Assembly (NCBI GenBank): GCA_004376055.2
Contig: CP049016.1
Span: 1,736,001-1,800,000, forward strand
Source: Nitrospirales bacterium LBB_01
GTDB lineage: Bacteria > Nitrospirota > Thermodesulfovibrionia > Thermodesulfovibrionales > Magnetobacteriaceae
DNA length: 64,000 nucleotides
Direction: 5' to 3'
Below the pieces are notes generated by a model that saw nothing but the letters and a program-made list of their open reading frames with translations, did not search any database and was not told where the DNA came from. Positions 8,572-17,208 of this stretch are shown piece by piece; within the stretch, counting starts at the first letter, position 1; every line of letters starts with the position of its first letter. The position numbers and the translations under genes were made by a program.

Positions 8572-9381
8572 GTGAGCATTCTTACTGAAATCATTGCAAA
8601 GAAAAGAGAGCGCCTTATTTCTAAGAAAAAATCTGTTCCTTTGAAGGATTTGATTGAAAAGTCAAAAGACATGCCGCCGGTACGGGATTTTTATACCGCC
8701 ATAAAAAGAAAAACCCCTGCAGGGCTAGTAAAAATAATTGCAGAAATAAAGCGTGCCTCACCATCTGAGGGGCTTATCCGCAGTGATTTTGACGTCAGAG
8801 AAATAGCCTCTATATATGCCGCTGGTGGAGCCTCTGCAATATCGGTTCTTACTGAGGAGGACTATTTTAGCGGAGATTTGAAGTATATTGTTGAGACAAG
8901 GGACGAGGTAGATGTTCCGGTTTTAAGAAAAGATTTCATATTTGACCAATACCAGATGTATGAGTCACGTGCTGGCAGCGCTGATGCTGTTTTACTGATA
9001 GCGGCAGCCTTAAGCAAAGCCCAGGCCGGGGAGCTTCTGTCTCTTGCTTCTGAGCTTACACTTCACGTGCTTTTTGAAGTGCATAACCTTAAGGAGCTTG
9101 ACATGGCAATGTATCTAAATGCTCCGATAATTGGAATCAATAACAGAAACCTCACTACTATGAAAGTTGATTTAAGCACCTCGCTGGATATGATAAAAGA
9201 CATAACCCCTGAGAACAAGATCGTGGTAAGCGAAAGCGGCATAAAGACATCTGAGGATGTCAGAGCGCTGGACGATGCTGGGGCGGACGCCATACTGGTA
9301 GGCACATCTTTAATGAAATCAGCCGATATTGCTCAAAAATTAGGCGAGCTGCTTAACTATAGAAATCCGGCGCAGGAATAA
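8572..9381 (+). CDS. trpC: indole-3-glycerol phosphate synthase
   Basis: TrpC closes the indole ring in tryptophan synthesis, turning carboxyphenylaminodeoxyribulose phosphate into indole-3-glycerol phosphate with loss of CO2. The 269-residue protein has the family landmarks: SILTEIIAKKRERL at the start, IAEIKRASPSEG (catalytic Lys), LTEEDYFSGD, VLRKDFIFDQYQ, GINNRNLTT and VSESGI, VGTSLM at the phosphate site. It starts with GTG at 8572. No other trp gene is in the window, so it is detached from a trp operon. Confidence 0.95.
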   Translation: MSILTEIIAKKRERLISKKKSVPLKDLIEKSKDMPPVRDFYTAIKRKTPAGLVKIIAEIKRASPSEGLIRSDFDVREIASIYAAGGASAISVLTEEDYFSGDLKYIVETRDEVDVPVLRKDFIFDQYQMYESRAGSADAVLLIAAALSKAQAGELLSLASELTLHVLFEVHNLKELDMAMYLNAPIIGINNRNLTTMKVDLSTSLDMIKDITPENKIVVSESGIKTSEDVRALDDAGADAILVGTSLMKSADIAQKLGELLNYRNPAQE

Positions 9382-9412
9382 TATTTTAATAATTTCAGTT
9401 GCAAGTAAGAAA

Positions 9413-10459
9413 CTATTTAAAATCACCATTTCTTATTAATCTTACTGTAAACTCAGCACCTCCTTCTGTGTTTCTAACATACAACGAACCCTCCATTTTT
9501 TCCTCAACAATTTTCTTTGACATGTAGAGTCCTAACCCAGTTCCTTTCTCAGCGGACTTAGTTGTTACATAAGGTTCATATATTTTACCTATCACGTCGT
9601 TAGGGATGCCGCCGCCGTTATCTTGTACTTTCACAGTTATTTCCTTCTCAGCCCATATAAGCGTTATCTTGATAATGCCTTTAAAACCGCCGCCCGATAG
9701 CTTGCTTTTACTGACTATAGCATCCCTCGCATTATTGATTAAATTTAACATCACTTGCTTAAACTCATTTGGACAACCTGTAAATGATAGCTTAGACTCA
9801 CTACCTATAACCTCAACTTCAATTTCAAGGTTATGTGCCTTTTTATATGACGCCCCAAACATAAACATTAAATCATCTATTATTTTTTTCACGTTGGTAA
9901 CCGTCTTATCTTTTGAAGGACTTAAAAACTCTCTAAAATCATCTATTGTTTTTGCCATAAACTCAATCTGAGAATGAACTATCTTAACAGATTTATGTAT
10001 AGATTCTTTACTCATTTCGTTATAGTCGTATGTATCCTTAATGTCTTCTACGGTAAGTGAAATTGCATTCAACGGCTGTTTCCACTGGTGTGCTATCATT
10101 GAAATAATCTCACCCATGCTTGCCATTTTTGACTGCTGTATCAGCATCTGCTCTTGTTGAAGTCTGTTTTTAACCTCCTCCTCTACTCTTTGTTCAAGGT
10201 GTTGATTTAAAGACAATAGCTCCTTTTCCATTCTCTTACGTTGTGTAATATCTCGTGTTGCTGCCATTCTAATTTTGTGGCCTTCATGTTCCAGTGTCTT
10301 GCCGCATACTTCAACATTAATGATAGAGCCATCCTTTTTCAGGCAATCTAATTCGTATGGTTTATCATATCCCTCTGAGACATGCTTCATAATTATATCA
10401 CGGTACTGTGGCGTCACAGTGTCAAACACCAACATACCAAGCATCTCCTCTGGCTCGTA
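9413..10459 (-). pseudogene. C-terminal part of a split sensor histidine kinase (PAS remainder, HisKA, HATPase)
   Basis: This is the second part of one reading frame that is cut by a TGA at 10462-10460. From the first downstream ATG (10444) it encodes 343 residues: the rest of a PAS domain with its PAC motif, a coiled coil, a HisKA domain with MIAHQWKQPLNAI (His near 118) and a HATPase domain with NNARDAI, DNGGGIP and GTGLGLY. The kinase core is intact and an independent start at 10444 (GAGGAG precedes it) could yield a soluble kinase that lacks its sensor. The region between the TGA and that ATG continues the PAS motif (YEPEEMLG) in the same frame. Confidence 0.8.
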
Positions 10460-11389
10460 TCAATACATTTCGGCAAGTCGTTTATTGAAATCTATAATTC
10501 GTCCATTTTCGACAATGGATACCCCCTCAAAGGTTGCATCTAATAATAAACTCAACCTTTTTTCTGCCATACGGCGAGAATCTATCTCGATGCGGAGTTT
10601 TTTCTCAGCGTTTATGCTTATATCAATGTCTCTTTTCATAGAAAAAAAAGCAATACTAATCAGATACAAACCAATGAGATAGAAAATGGAATGAGTAATT
10701 ACAACACGCATTATCTGTTCTTTTTCTACTATTATATATCTCTTGAGAGGTATCGATATGCTTATTCCACCTCTGACATCCCCCACCTTATAGCCTTGCT
10801 GCTGATGACACTTCAAGCAGCTACTCGTAGTAATAAACGGTCTAATAAGTCTTAGATAATCTCCATCGCTGGATTTAACAACCTCAGATATCTCACTTTT
10901 GCCTTTCTCGAGTTCTAATAACACTTTTCTTTCCCAGTCATCTGGTTCATTTTTTGGATTTAATGCTTTTAACGATGTAATACGCTCTCTTACACCATTC
11001 TCTGCAGAAATCTCTTCCATTAACTGTCGCAGCACATATGCCGGATTCATCAATGTCAGTGATTTGCCAGAGGTCGTTATAACGTCACGATCCGGGAGAT
11101 TACTGAGATACGGATTGGGAGGGGTTCTTTTATCAGGTGTAACATAAATCCCACCATGCTTTGAAACCCATTCACGTAATGATATATTTTTATTAGATAT
11201 AACCATAGCTTCATGGTGAGCAAGCCTCCTGGTGACTTGCCTTTCATGCCATATAGCAAACGATAGTGACAGTGCAGTAATTAGAGACAATGCTATCAAT
11301 ATGAAAACTATATTAATGTAAACAGTTCTATATCCATTATGCTTTGAAAACACATTGAACAGTTCTATTTGGTGTAAACTGTTAGCCAT
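10460..11389 (-). pseudogene. N-terminal part of a split sensor kinase (haem-binding DUF3365/Tll0287-like domain)
   Basis: This 309-residue frame begins with a membrane helix (about 23-46). Next comes a periplasmic domain with NPAYVLRQL and a c-type haem motif SSCLKCHQQQGYKVGDVRGG, as in the DUF3365/Tll0287-like family. A second membrane helix (about 228-247) and the first half of a PAS domain follow. It ends at a TGA after RLAEMY. The next codons in the same frame read YEPEEMLG and continue the PAS fold, so the normal codon (probably Gly, GGA) became TGA by one base change. The whole protein would be about 658 residues. Alternatives are a sequencing error or stop readthrough. Confidence 0.8.
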
Positions 11390-12044
11390 GGTGCCCCCCG
11401 TAAACGGTTACAATCTTGTTTTGTGACAAAAACTTGTCCCATTCTGTTGGACACACAAAAGAATTAAAAAGTTTAATCCCCATAAGGCCGCCACTTGTCT
11501 ATACACCATTATCGCTCTTAAAGCCTTAAAAGTTTCTGCCTCTTCTGGCCTCTCCTAAAAACCTACCCTAAAAAAGTACCTATGTTGCATTTATAATAAA
11601 TGACGATTACTTGCAAATCACTTACAGATTCGCCGTAACACTGTTATATCTATTCTAAGCTTAAGATAGCACAATAAAGTCATAAATTGTGTAATGCAAA
11701 TTTCAAAGTAAAATATTTTTAAAAAATTCTGGGTTAACTAATATATTTCTTAATGCTTATTGAGTTAACTCCGCTAACAAAAAACTGGATTCCTGCCTTC
11801 GCAGGAATGACAGGACTGTTAACTACGCCTTCATTTGTCATCCCGCACTTGATGCGGGATCCAGTCATTTTATACACATCCTTAAATGACATAAAACCCT
11901 CTACAGGAGCTAACTGCATAGGCAATTATTTCTTTTTAGCATCCCCCAATATAGCCTTTTTTTGTCAGCCATATATTTTTAATCTCCCATTTGCTAAAAT
12001 ACTGTGCATTTATATAAAATACTTTCAAAAAAGGAGGAGATACA
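11390..12044. other. 655-base intergenic stretch holding one MITE
   Basis: Between the broken kinase and the amidotransferase gene I see no gene. The stretch contains MITE copy 1 (11752-11927) and its target duplication. The left half (11390-11744) is AT-rich; two in-frame stretches seen across the MITE come from the repeat itself. Confidence 0.7.
11752..11927 (+). mobile_element. MITE copy 1 with 7-bp target duplication ATTTCTT
   Basis: The 176-bp element begins AATGCTTATTGAGTTAACTCC and ends with the inverted form of AATTGCCTATGCAGTTAGCTCC. It is flanked by ATTTCTT on both sides (11745-11751 and 11928-11934). Inside are two hairpin-forming blocks, one with GGATTCCTGCCTTCGCAGG and one with GTCATCCCGC and GCGGGATCCAG. 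It has no coding capacity of its own and must depend on a transposase supplied elsewhere. Four complete copies exist in the window. Confidence 0.85.
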
Positions 12045-12722
12045 TTGTCAACTCTGATAATAAAAAATATAGGCAACGAGGGACCTGGTACTATTGAGGA
12101 TTACCTCAAGAGTAACTCTAAGCCCTATACGGTTATATATATGAAAGAAGAAAGACCTCCGAAAGGGGACAACTACGATTCCCTTGTAATCTTGGGCGGC
12201 CCTATGAGCGTTAACGAAACCGATAAGTATCCATTTCTCATTGAAGAGGAGGCGCTGTTAAAGGATTTTATAGATAAAGGAAAGAAAGTTTTGGGGATTT
12301 GTCTTGGCTCTCAGATGATAGCAAAAGTGCTGGGTGAGCAGGTCTATAAGGGACCTGCTCCTGAGATAGGCTGGTATGATATAAATGTCACAGAGGCTGC
12401 TAAGGATGACAGAGCTTTTTCAAAGCTGATAGTGCCCGGTACCTCAACTCTAAAAGTGTTCCACTGGCACGGTGAGACTTTTGATATTCCTGTAGGCGCT
12501 AAGCGGCTCGCCTCTTCAGAACTCTATCCAAATCAGGCATTTAAGTATAAAGACAATGTGTATGCCTTTCAGTTTCATATAGAGGTCAACAAACAAATGG
12601 TTATGGAGTGGATGAGTTCAGAAAAAGTAGATTTAAAAGGATTAAAGAAGCAAACTGACGAAATATATGATTCATACTTAAAGCGGGCTATGGATTTTTA
12701 TAGCGAATTTTTTGGAAAATAA
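12045..12722 (+). CDS. class I glutamine amidotransferase (GMP synthase-like)
   Basis: The 225-residue protein is a stand-alone class I amidotransferase domain. The nucleophile is Cys86 in GICLGSQ and the catalytic His178/Glu180 lie in FQFHIEV. VILGGPMSV is the conserved oxyanion strand. Relatives hydrolyse glutamine and hand ammonia to a partner, or act as gamma-glutamyl hydrolases; the target is unknown. It starts with TTG at 12045 behind AAGGAGGAG. glnB follows after 21 bases and glnA after that, so a role in glutamine or nitrogen balance is suggested by operon context. Confidence 0.85.
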   Translation: MSTLIIKNIGNEGPGTIEDYLKSNSKPYTVIYMKEERPPKGDNYDSLVILGGPMSVNETDKYPFLIEEEALLKDFIDKGKKVLGICLGSQMIAKVLGEQVYKGPAPEIGWYDINVTEAAKDDRAFSKLIVPGTSTLKVFHWHGETFDIPVGAKRLASSELYPNQAFKYKDNVYAFQFHIEVNKQMVMEWMSSEKVDLKGLKKQTDEIYDSYLKRAMDFYSEFFGK

Positions 12723-12743
12723 CATAAATGAGGAGGGTTTTGA

Positions 12744-13082
<339 letters not shown>

Positions 13083-13121
13083 TATAAAAAAACTTATAAC
13101 AAAACGGAGGTTTAGAATCAC

Positions 13122-14534
13122 ATGACACCAAAAGAGGTACTGGAATTAACAAAGAAAAATAAGGTTGTAATGGTAAATCTGCTGTTTGTGGATTTTCCCG
13201 GCGTGTGGCAGAACCTGTCGGTACCGATAGGACAATTGAAGGAGGAATCTTTTGAGGAGGGGTTTGGGTTTGACGGCTCATCTATAAGAGGCTGGCAGGC
13301 TATTAATGCCTCTGACATGCTGCTTATGCCAGATCCCACATCGGCATTTATTGATCCTTTCAGGGTACACATTACTTTGAATTTAATTTGTAACATTCTG
13401 GATCCGATAACAAAGGAGTCCTATAGCAGAGACCCGCGCTACATTGCGATGAAGGCGGTAAATTACCTAAAGTCAACCGGTATTGCTGACACCGCATACA
13501 TTGGCCCTGAAGCAGAGTTCTTCATTTTTGACGATGTACGCTTTGACCAGAAAACCAATGAGGGCTACTACTACATAGATTCCATAGAGGGAATATGGAA
13601 CTCCGGGCGTGACGAAAAACCAAACCTTGCCTACAAGCCGCGTCATAAAGAGGGCTACTTTCCGGTATCCCCTACTGATGTGTTTGAAGACCTGCGCTCA
13701 GAGATGGTCATGGTGCTGCAACATTGCGGCATAGAGATTGAGGCTCAGCATCATGAGGTGGCTACGGCTGGACAGGCTGAGATAGACATGAAGTTTGCCC
13801 CGCTTGTAAAGATGGCCGACTACGTGATGATGTTTAAGTATGTTGTCAAAAACGTGGCTTATAGGAACAATAAGACAGTAACCTTTATGCCTAAACCGCT
13901 TTTTGGCGACAATGGCTCCGGTATGCACACACATCAGAGTCTGTGGAAAGACGGCAAGGCTCTGTTTGCAGGGGACGGCTATGCTGGGCTTAGTGAGATG
14001 GCATTACACTACATCGGCGGCATTCTTAAACACTCAAAAGCATTGGCCGCAATAACCAACCCCACTACCAATTCATATAAGAGATTGGTGCCGGGATTTG
14101 AAGCTCCTGTAAATCTGGCATATTCGGCAAGAAACCGCTCGGCCTCAATACGAATCCCTATGTACTCACAAAGCCCAAAGGCAAAAAGATGTGAGGTAAG
14201 ATACCCGGATCCGTCATGTAATCCATACCTGGCCTTTTCAGCAATGTTGATGGCAGGAATTGACGGCATACAGAACAGGATAGACCCGGGCGAGGCGCTT
14301 GATAAGGACTTGTATGATCTTGAGCCGGAGGAGTTGGCATCAGTGCCCCAGATGCCGGGCAGCCTTGACGAGGCTTTAAAGAATCTTGAGGACAGCCACG
14401 ACTTTCTGTTAAAGGGTGACGTCTTTACCGAGGATTCCCTTAAGACGTGGATATCCTATAAGAGAGCTAACGAGGTTGATGCTATGAGACTTAGACCTCA
14501 TCCGTATGAGTTTTTCCTCTACTACGATATTTAA
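13122..14534 (+). CDS. glnA: glutamine synthetase, type I
   Basis: GlnA makes glutamine from glutamate, ammonia and ATP as a dodecamer. The 470 residues include the latch strand motif [12 protein letters not shown], the metal and ammonium site [11 protein letters not shown], the [11 protein letters not shown] and [13 protein letters not shown] motifs and [11 protein letters not shown] tyrosine in LYDLEPEE near residue 396 matches the adenylylation site of type I-beta enzymes. It is the last gene of the amidotransferase-glnB-glnA operon and is followed by strong hairpins. Confidence 0.97.
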   Translation: MTPKEVLELTKKNKVVMVNLLFVDFPGVWQNLSVPIGQLKEESFEEGFGFDGSSIRGWQAINASDMLLMPDPTSAFIDPFRVHITLNLICNILDPITKESYSRDPRYIAMKAVNYLKSTGIADTAYIGPEAEFFIFDDVRFDQKTNEGYYYIDSIEGIWNSGRDEKPNLAYKPRHKEGYFPVSPTDVFEDLRSEMVMVLQHCGIEIEAQHHEVATAGQAEIDMKFAPLVKMADYVMMFKYVVKNVAYRNNKTVTFMPKPLFGDNGSGMHTHQSLWKDGKALFAGDGYAGLSEMALHYIGGILKHSKALAAITNPTTNSYKRLVPGFEAPVNLAYSARNRSASIRIPMYSQSPKAKRCEVRYPDPSCNPYLAFSAMLMAGIDGIQNRIDPGEALDKDLYDLEPEELASVPQMPGSLDEALKNLEDSHDFLLKGDVFTEDSLKTWISYKRANEVDAMRLRPHPYEFFLYYDI

Positions 14535-14540
14535 AAAAGT

Positions 14541-14567
14541 AAGGGAAAGGACTCTGTCCTTTCCCTT
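14541..14567 (+). terminator. hairpin terminator after glnA
   Basis: AAGGGAAAGGAC (14541-14552) and GTCCTTTCCCTT (14556-14567) form a perfect 12-bp stem with a 3-base loop, 6 bases after the glnA stop. A long T-tract is absent. A second perfect stem, CAAGGGGTC/GACCCCTTG (14581-14601), follows. Confidence 0.75.
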
Positions 14568-14580
14568 AAACTCTATCCTG

Positions 14581-14601
14581 CAAGGGGTCTAAGACCCCTT
14601 G
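14581..14601 (+). terminator. second hairpin after glnA
   Basis: CAAGGGGTC and GACCCCTTG pair over 9 bp around a TAA loop. It backs up the first hairpin. Without a T-tract it may act as an mRNA 3' stabiliser rather than a terminator. Confidence 0.5.
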
Positions 14602-14666
14602 ACCCCAGGTTTTGAGGTTAACGACTATACGGGTTTGATTTACGGTTTGGATGATTGTGTTTGTAG

Positions 14667-14686
14667 GGGCGAATAATTATTCGCCC
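14667..14686. promoter_or_regulatory. 20-bp perfect palindrome upstream of a LysR gene
   Basis: The sequence from GGGCGAATAA to its mirror TTATTCGCCC is a perfect palindrome 49 bases before the LysR start. It could be the regulator's operator. A similar GGGGCGAATAATTATTCGCCC block also occurs as a dispersed repeat in many unrelated bacterial genomes (general knowledge), so a repeat origin is equally likely. Confidence 0.4.
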
Positions 14687-14735
14687 TCACTTCGACTGGA
14701 AGGGTACGCGTTAATAATCTCAGCACAGGAGGACA

Positions 14736-15647
14736 GTGGAAGACTATAAGTTACGGGTGTTTTGTACGGTTGCGGAGCTTAAAAGTTTTTCAAAAGCCTC
14801 CGAGATAATCCATTTGACTCAGCCTGCGGTCAGTGCCCAGATACAGGTTATTGAGGAGAATTACGGCACAAAACTATTTGAACGGACTACAAACAGCACA
14901 TCTTTAACCCCTGCCGGAGAAATTCTCTACCGATATGCTAAAGATATTCTATCGCTATATGGGGATGCTGAAAAGAAGATATGCAAGATCACAGGTGTGA
15001 CAAAGGGCAGCATTCGGGTAGGAGCAAGTCTTACAATAGGAAATTACCTAATCCCTCAGATTATAGCCGACTTCATGAAAATCAATCCACGGGCACGGAT
15101 TAATCTTAAAATTGGAAACACCAAAAAAATAGTTGACATGATTAACACCTCAAGCATTGATATTGGGTTTGTTGAGTCTGATATGAAGGGCCAGAAGTTT
15201 ATTGTAGAAAAGGTTTATGATGACGAGCTTTTTTTTGTTGTCAGCAGCCAACATAAGTTGTCATCTGAGCCTTCAGTCACACTTGAAACTATAATGAAAG
15301 AGCCAGTGATAGTGAGAGAAGAGGGATCAGGTACACGTTTGGCTATCGAGCAGTTTTTTATAAAAAAGGGCTTAAGCATTCAGAACCTGCGAACATTTCT
15401 GATAACAGACAGTGTTGAGGCGATAAAGGAGTGTCTTTATGCCGGAGTCGGGGGTTCGTTCCTTTCTAAACTTGTGGTTCACAGGGATGTGGCAAACGGA
15501 GGTCTTAAAGCATTAAAAATAAAAGACGAAAGAATCTTGAGAGACATGTCGCTTATTTATAGAAAAAAGAACATTTCGTCACACGTTGTTGAAGAATTCC
15601 ATAGCTTTATAAAAAACTATAAGTACAGCGAACTTTATACAGAGTAA
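14736..15647 (+). CDS. LysR-family transcriptional regulator
   Basis: The 303-residue protein has an N-terminal winged helix-turn-helix (FSKASEIIHLTQPAVSAQIQ, residues about 18-37) and a periplasmic-binding-like effector domain from about residue 90. The layout resembles CysL/YeiE/CbbR-type regulators. It starts at GTG 14736 behind AGGAGGA. Its target is unknown; it stands between glnA and a nucleotide-sugar dehydrogenase gene. A perfect palindrome lies just upstream and may be its own operator. Confidence 0.9.
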   Translation: MEDYKLRVFCTVAELKSFSKASEIIHLTQPAVSAQIQVIEENYGTKLFERTTNSTSLTPAGEILYRYAKDILSLYGDAEKKICKITGVTKGSIRVGASLTIGNYLIPQIIADFMKINPRARINLKIGNTKKIVDMINTSSIDIGFVESDMKGQKFIVEKVYDDELFFVVSSQHKLSSEPSVTLETIMKEPVIVREEGSGTRLAIEQFFIKKGLSIQNLRTFLITDSVEAIKECLYAGVGGSFLSKLVVHRDVANGGLKALKIKDERILRDMSLIYRKKNISSHVVEEFHSFIKNYKYSELYTE

Positions 15648-15681
15648 CTTTGCTGTTATCAAATAATCTCTCTGATTATGT

Positions 15682-15687
15682 TATAAT
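15682..15687 (+). promoter_or_regulatory. extended -10 promoter of the sugar dehydrogenase gene
   Basis: TGTTATAAT (TGn plus TATAAT) lies 24 bases before the ATG at 15711, which is a good extended -10 element. No clear -35 hexamer is visible at the right distance. Confidence 0.5.
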
Positions 15688-15710
15688 GCCGATTACTTAG
15701 TGAAATTCAA

Positions 15711-17015
15711 ATGGAATTAATTGAAAAGATAAAGGCAAGAGAGGCCAGAGTTGGAATTATTGGCCTTGGATACGTGGGACTGCCGCTTGTGATAGAGTTT
15801 TGCAGGGCTGGTTTTAAGGTAACCGGTTTTGATGTTGATCCAAATAAGGTAGCGCTCCTTAAAGCAGGGAAAAGCTACATAAAGCACATTCCTGAGCAGA
15901 CGATTTCTCAAATATTTCCTAATTTTTCACCGAGTACGGATTTTTCGCTTCTTAATCAGATGGACTGCATTTTAATCTGCGTGCCGACACCGCTTAATAA
16001 ATACAGGGAGCCGGATTTGACATACGTTTTTAAGACATCTGAGGCAATTGGCAAAGAGCTAAGAAGGGGGCAGTTGATAGTGCTTGAATCAACCACATAT
16101 CCAGGCACCACTGATGAGGATATGAGAGTGATACTGGAAAAATCTGGATTAAAAGCTGGCGAGGATTTTTATTTAGCGTACTCACCGGAGCGAGAAGACC
16201 CCAACAATGAGACCCACTCTACATCTACGATTCCAAAGGTGGTTGGCGGGTTTACAAGCCGTTGTTTAAAAGTAACTCAGGCGCTTTATGACACGATAGT
16301 GGTCAGCACTGTGCCGGTCTCTTCAACTAAAGTTGCTGAGGCCTCCAAGCTTCTTGAAAACATCTACAGAGCGGTAAACATAGCGCTTGTAAATGAGCTT
16401 AAGATGTTGTTTGACCGCATGGGTATAGACATCTGGGAGGTTATTGAATCTGCCAAGACAAAACCGTTTGGATTTCAGCCGTTTTATCCCGGGCCAGGAC
16501 TTGGCGGGCACTGTATCCCTATTGATCCGTTTTATCTGACATGGAAAGCGCGAGAGTATGATGTTACAACGAAATTCATAGAGCTGGCAGGTGAGATAAA
16601 CACTCAGATGCCCTACTACGTGCTGCAAAAAACAATTGAGGCGCTTGGACAACACGGTATAACTATGCAAGGAGCGCAAATTCTCATTCTTGGCATGGCA
16701 TACAAGAAAAATGTGGATGATCTCAGGGAGTCGCCCTCGTTAAAACTGATGGAATTGTTTGAATCAAAAGGAGCACAGGTCAGCTACAACGACCCATACA
16801 TTCCAAAGGTGGGCAAGACAAGAAAGTACAAGATTGAAAAGGAATCGGTGCCATTAACTGCTGAAACACTCGGCAGTTTTGATTGTGTGGTGATTGCTAC
16901 CGATCACAGCTCATATGACGCAAAGCAAATCGTCGAGCACTCTAAACTCATCGTTGACACAAGAAATTTGATAAAGAATGATATAAACGTCAAAGGAAAT
17001 GTGGTTCGGGCGTAA
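15711..17015 (+). CDS. nucleotide-sugar dehydrogenase (UDP-GlcNAc 6-dehydrogenase, WbpA-like)
   Basis: The enzyme oxidises C6 of a UDP-sugar to the uronic acid with two NAD+. The 434-residue protein has the Rossmann motif GIIGLGYVGLPL, the substrate loop STTYPGTTDE, and the catalytic-cysteine region GPGLGGHCIPIDPFYL (Cys near 268). IPIDPFYL is typical of the WbpA/UDP-N-acetylglucosamine branch rather than UDP-glucose dehydrogenase. It serves polysaccharide or O-antigen synthesis. No other sugar genes are adjacent. Confidence 0.9.
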   Translation: MELIEKIKAREARVGIIGLGYVGLPLVIEFCRAGFKVTGFDVDPNKVALLKAGKSYIKHIPEQTISQIFPNFSPSTDFSLLNQMDCILICVPTPLNKYREPDLTYVFKTSEAIGKELRRGQLIVLESTTYPGTTDEDMRVILEKSGLKAGEDFYLAYSPEREDPNNETHSTSTIPKVVGGFTSRCLKVTQALYDTIVVSTVPVSSTKVAEASKLLENIYRAVNIALVNELKMLFDRMGIDIWEVIESAKTKPFGFQPFYPGPGLGGHCIPIDPFYLTWKAREYDVTTKFIELAGEINTQMPYYVLQKTIEALGQHGITMQGAQILILGMAYKKNVDDLRESPSLKLMELFESKGAQVSYNDPYIPKVGKTRKYKIEKESVPLTAETLGSFDCVVIATDHSSYDAKQIVEHSKLIVDTRNLIKNDINVKGNVVRA

Positions 17016-17084
17016 TTTCTGCACCTTCTTTACTCCCTTAATCTCACTTATACTGAGTTGCGTTCAAAGACATAAATAAAAAAA

Positions 17085-17166
17085 TGGATTCCTGCCTTCG
17101 CAGGAATGACTGAGAGAGGGGTTATGTCCCTTTGTCATTCCCGCCTGCGAGCGGGAATCCAGTCCT
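17085..17166. repeat. MITE core without ends (copy 2)
   Basis: This stretch has both inner hairpin blocks of the MITE (GGATTCCTGCCTTCGCAGG and GTCATTCCCGCctgcgagCGGGAATCCAG) but neither terminal inverted repeat nor a target duplication can be found. It lies in the 193-base gap between convergent genes, where it could also terminate transcription from either side. Confidence 0.65.
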
Positions 17167-17208
17167 TTTTCTCCACTAGTAGATTACCTTTTTGGAAGCT
17201 ACTTGGTA

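Noticed and set aside
10460-10462. Reading the in-frame TGA as selenocysteine
   Set aside because: The position is in a PAS loop where relatives have Gly, no SECIS-like hairpin is obvious just after it, and a point mutation explains it better.
11734-12097. Short frames across 11734-11925 and 11753-12097
   Set aside because: They lie on MITE copy 1 and on the leader of the amidotransferase gene; the same peptides recur wherever the MITE occurs.
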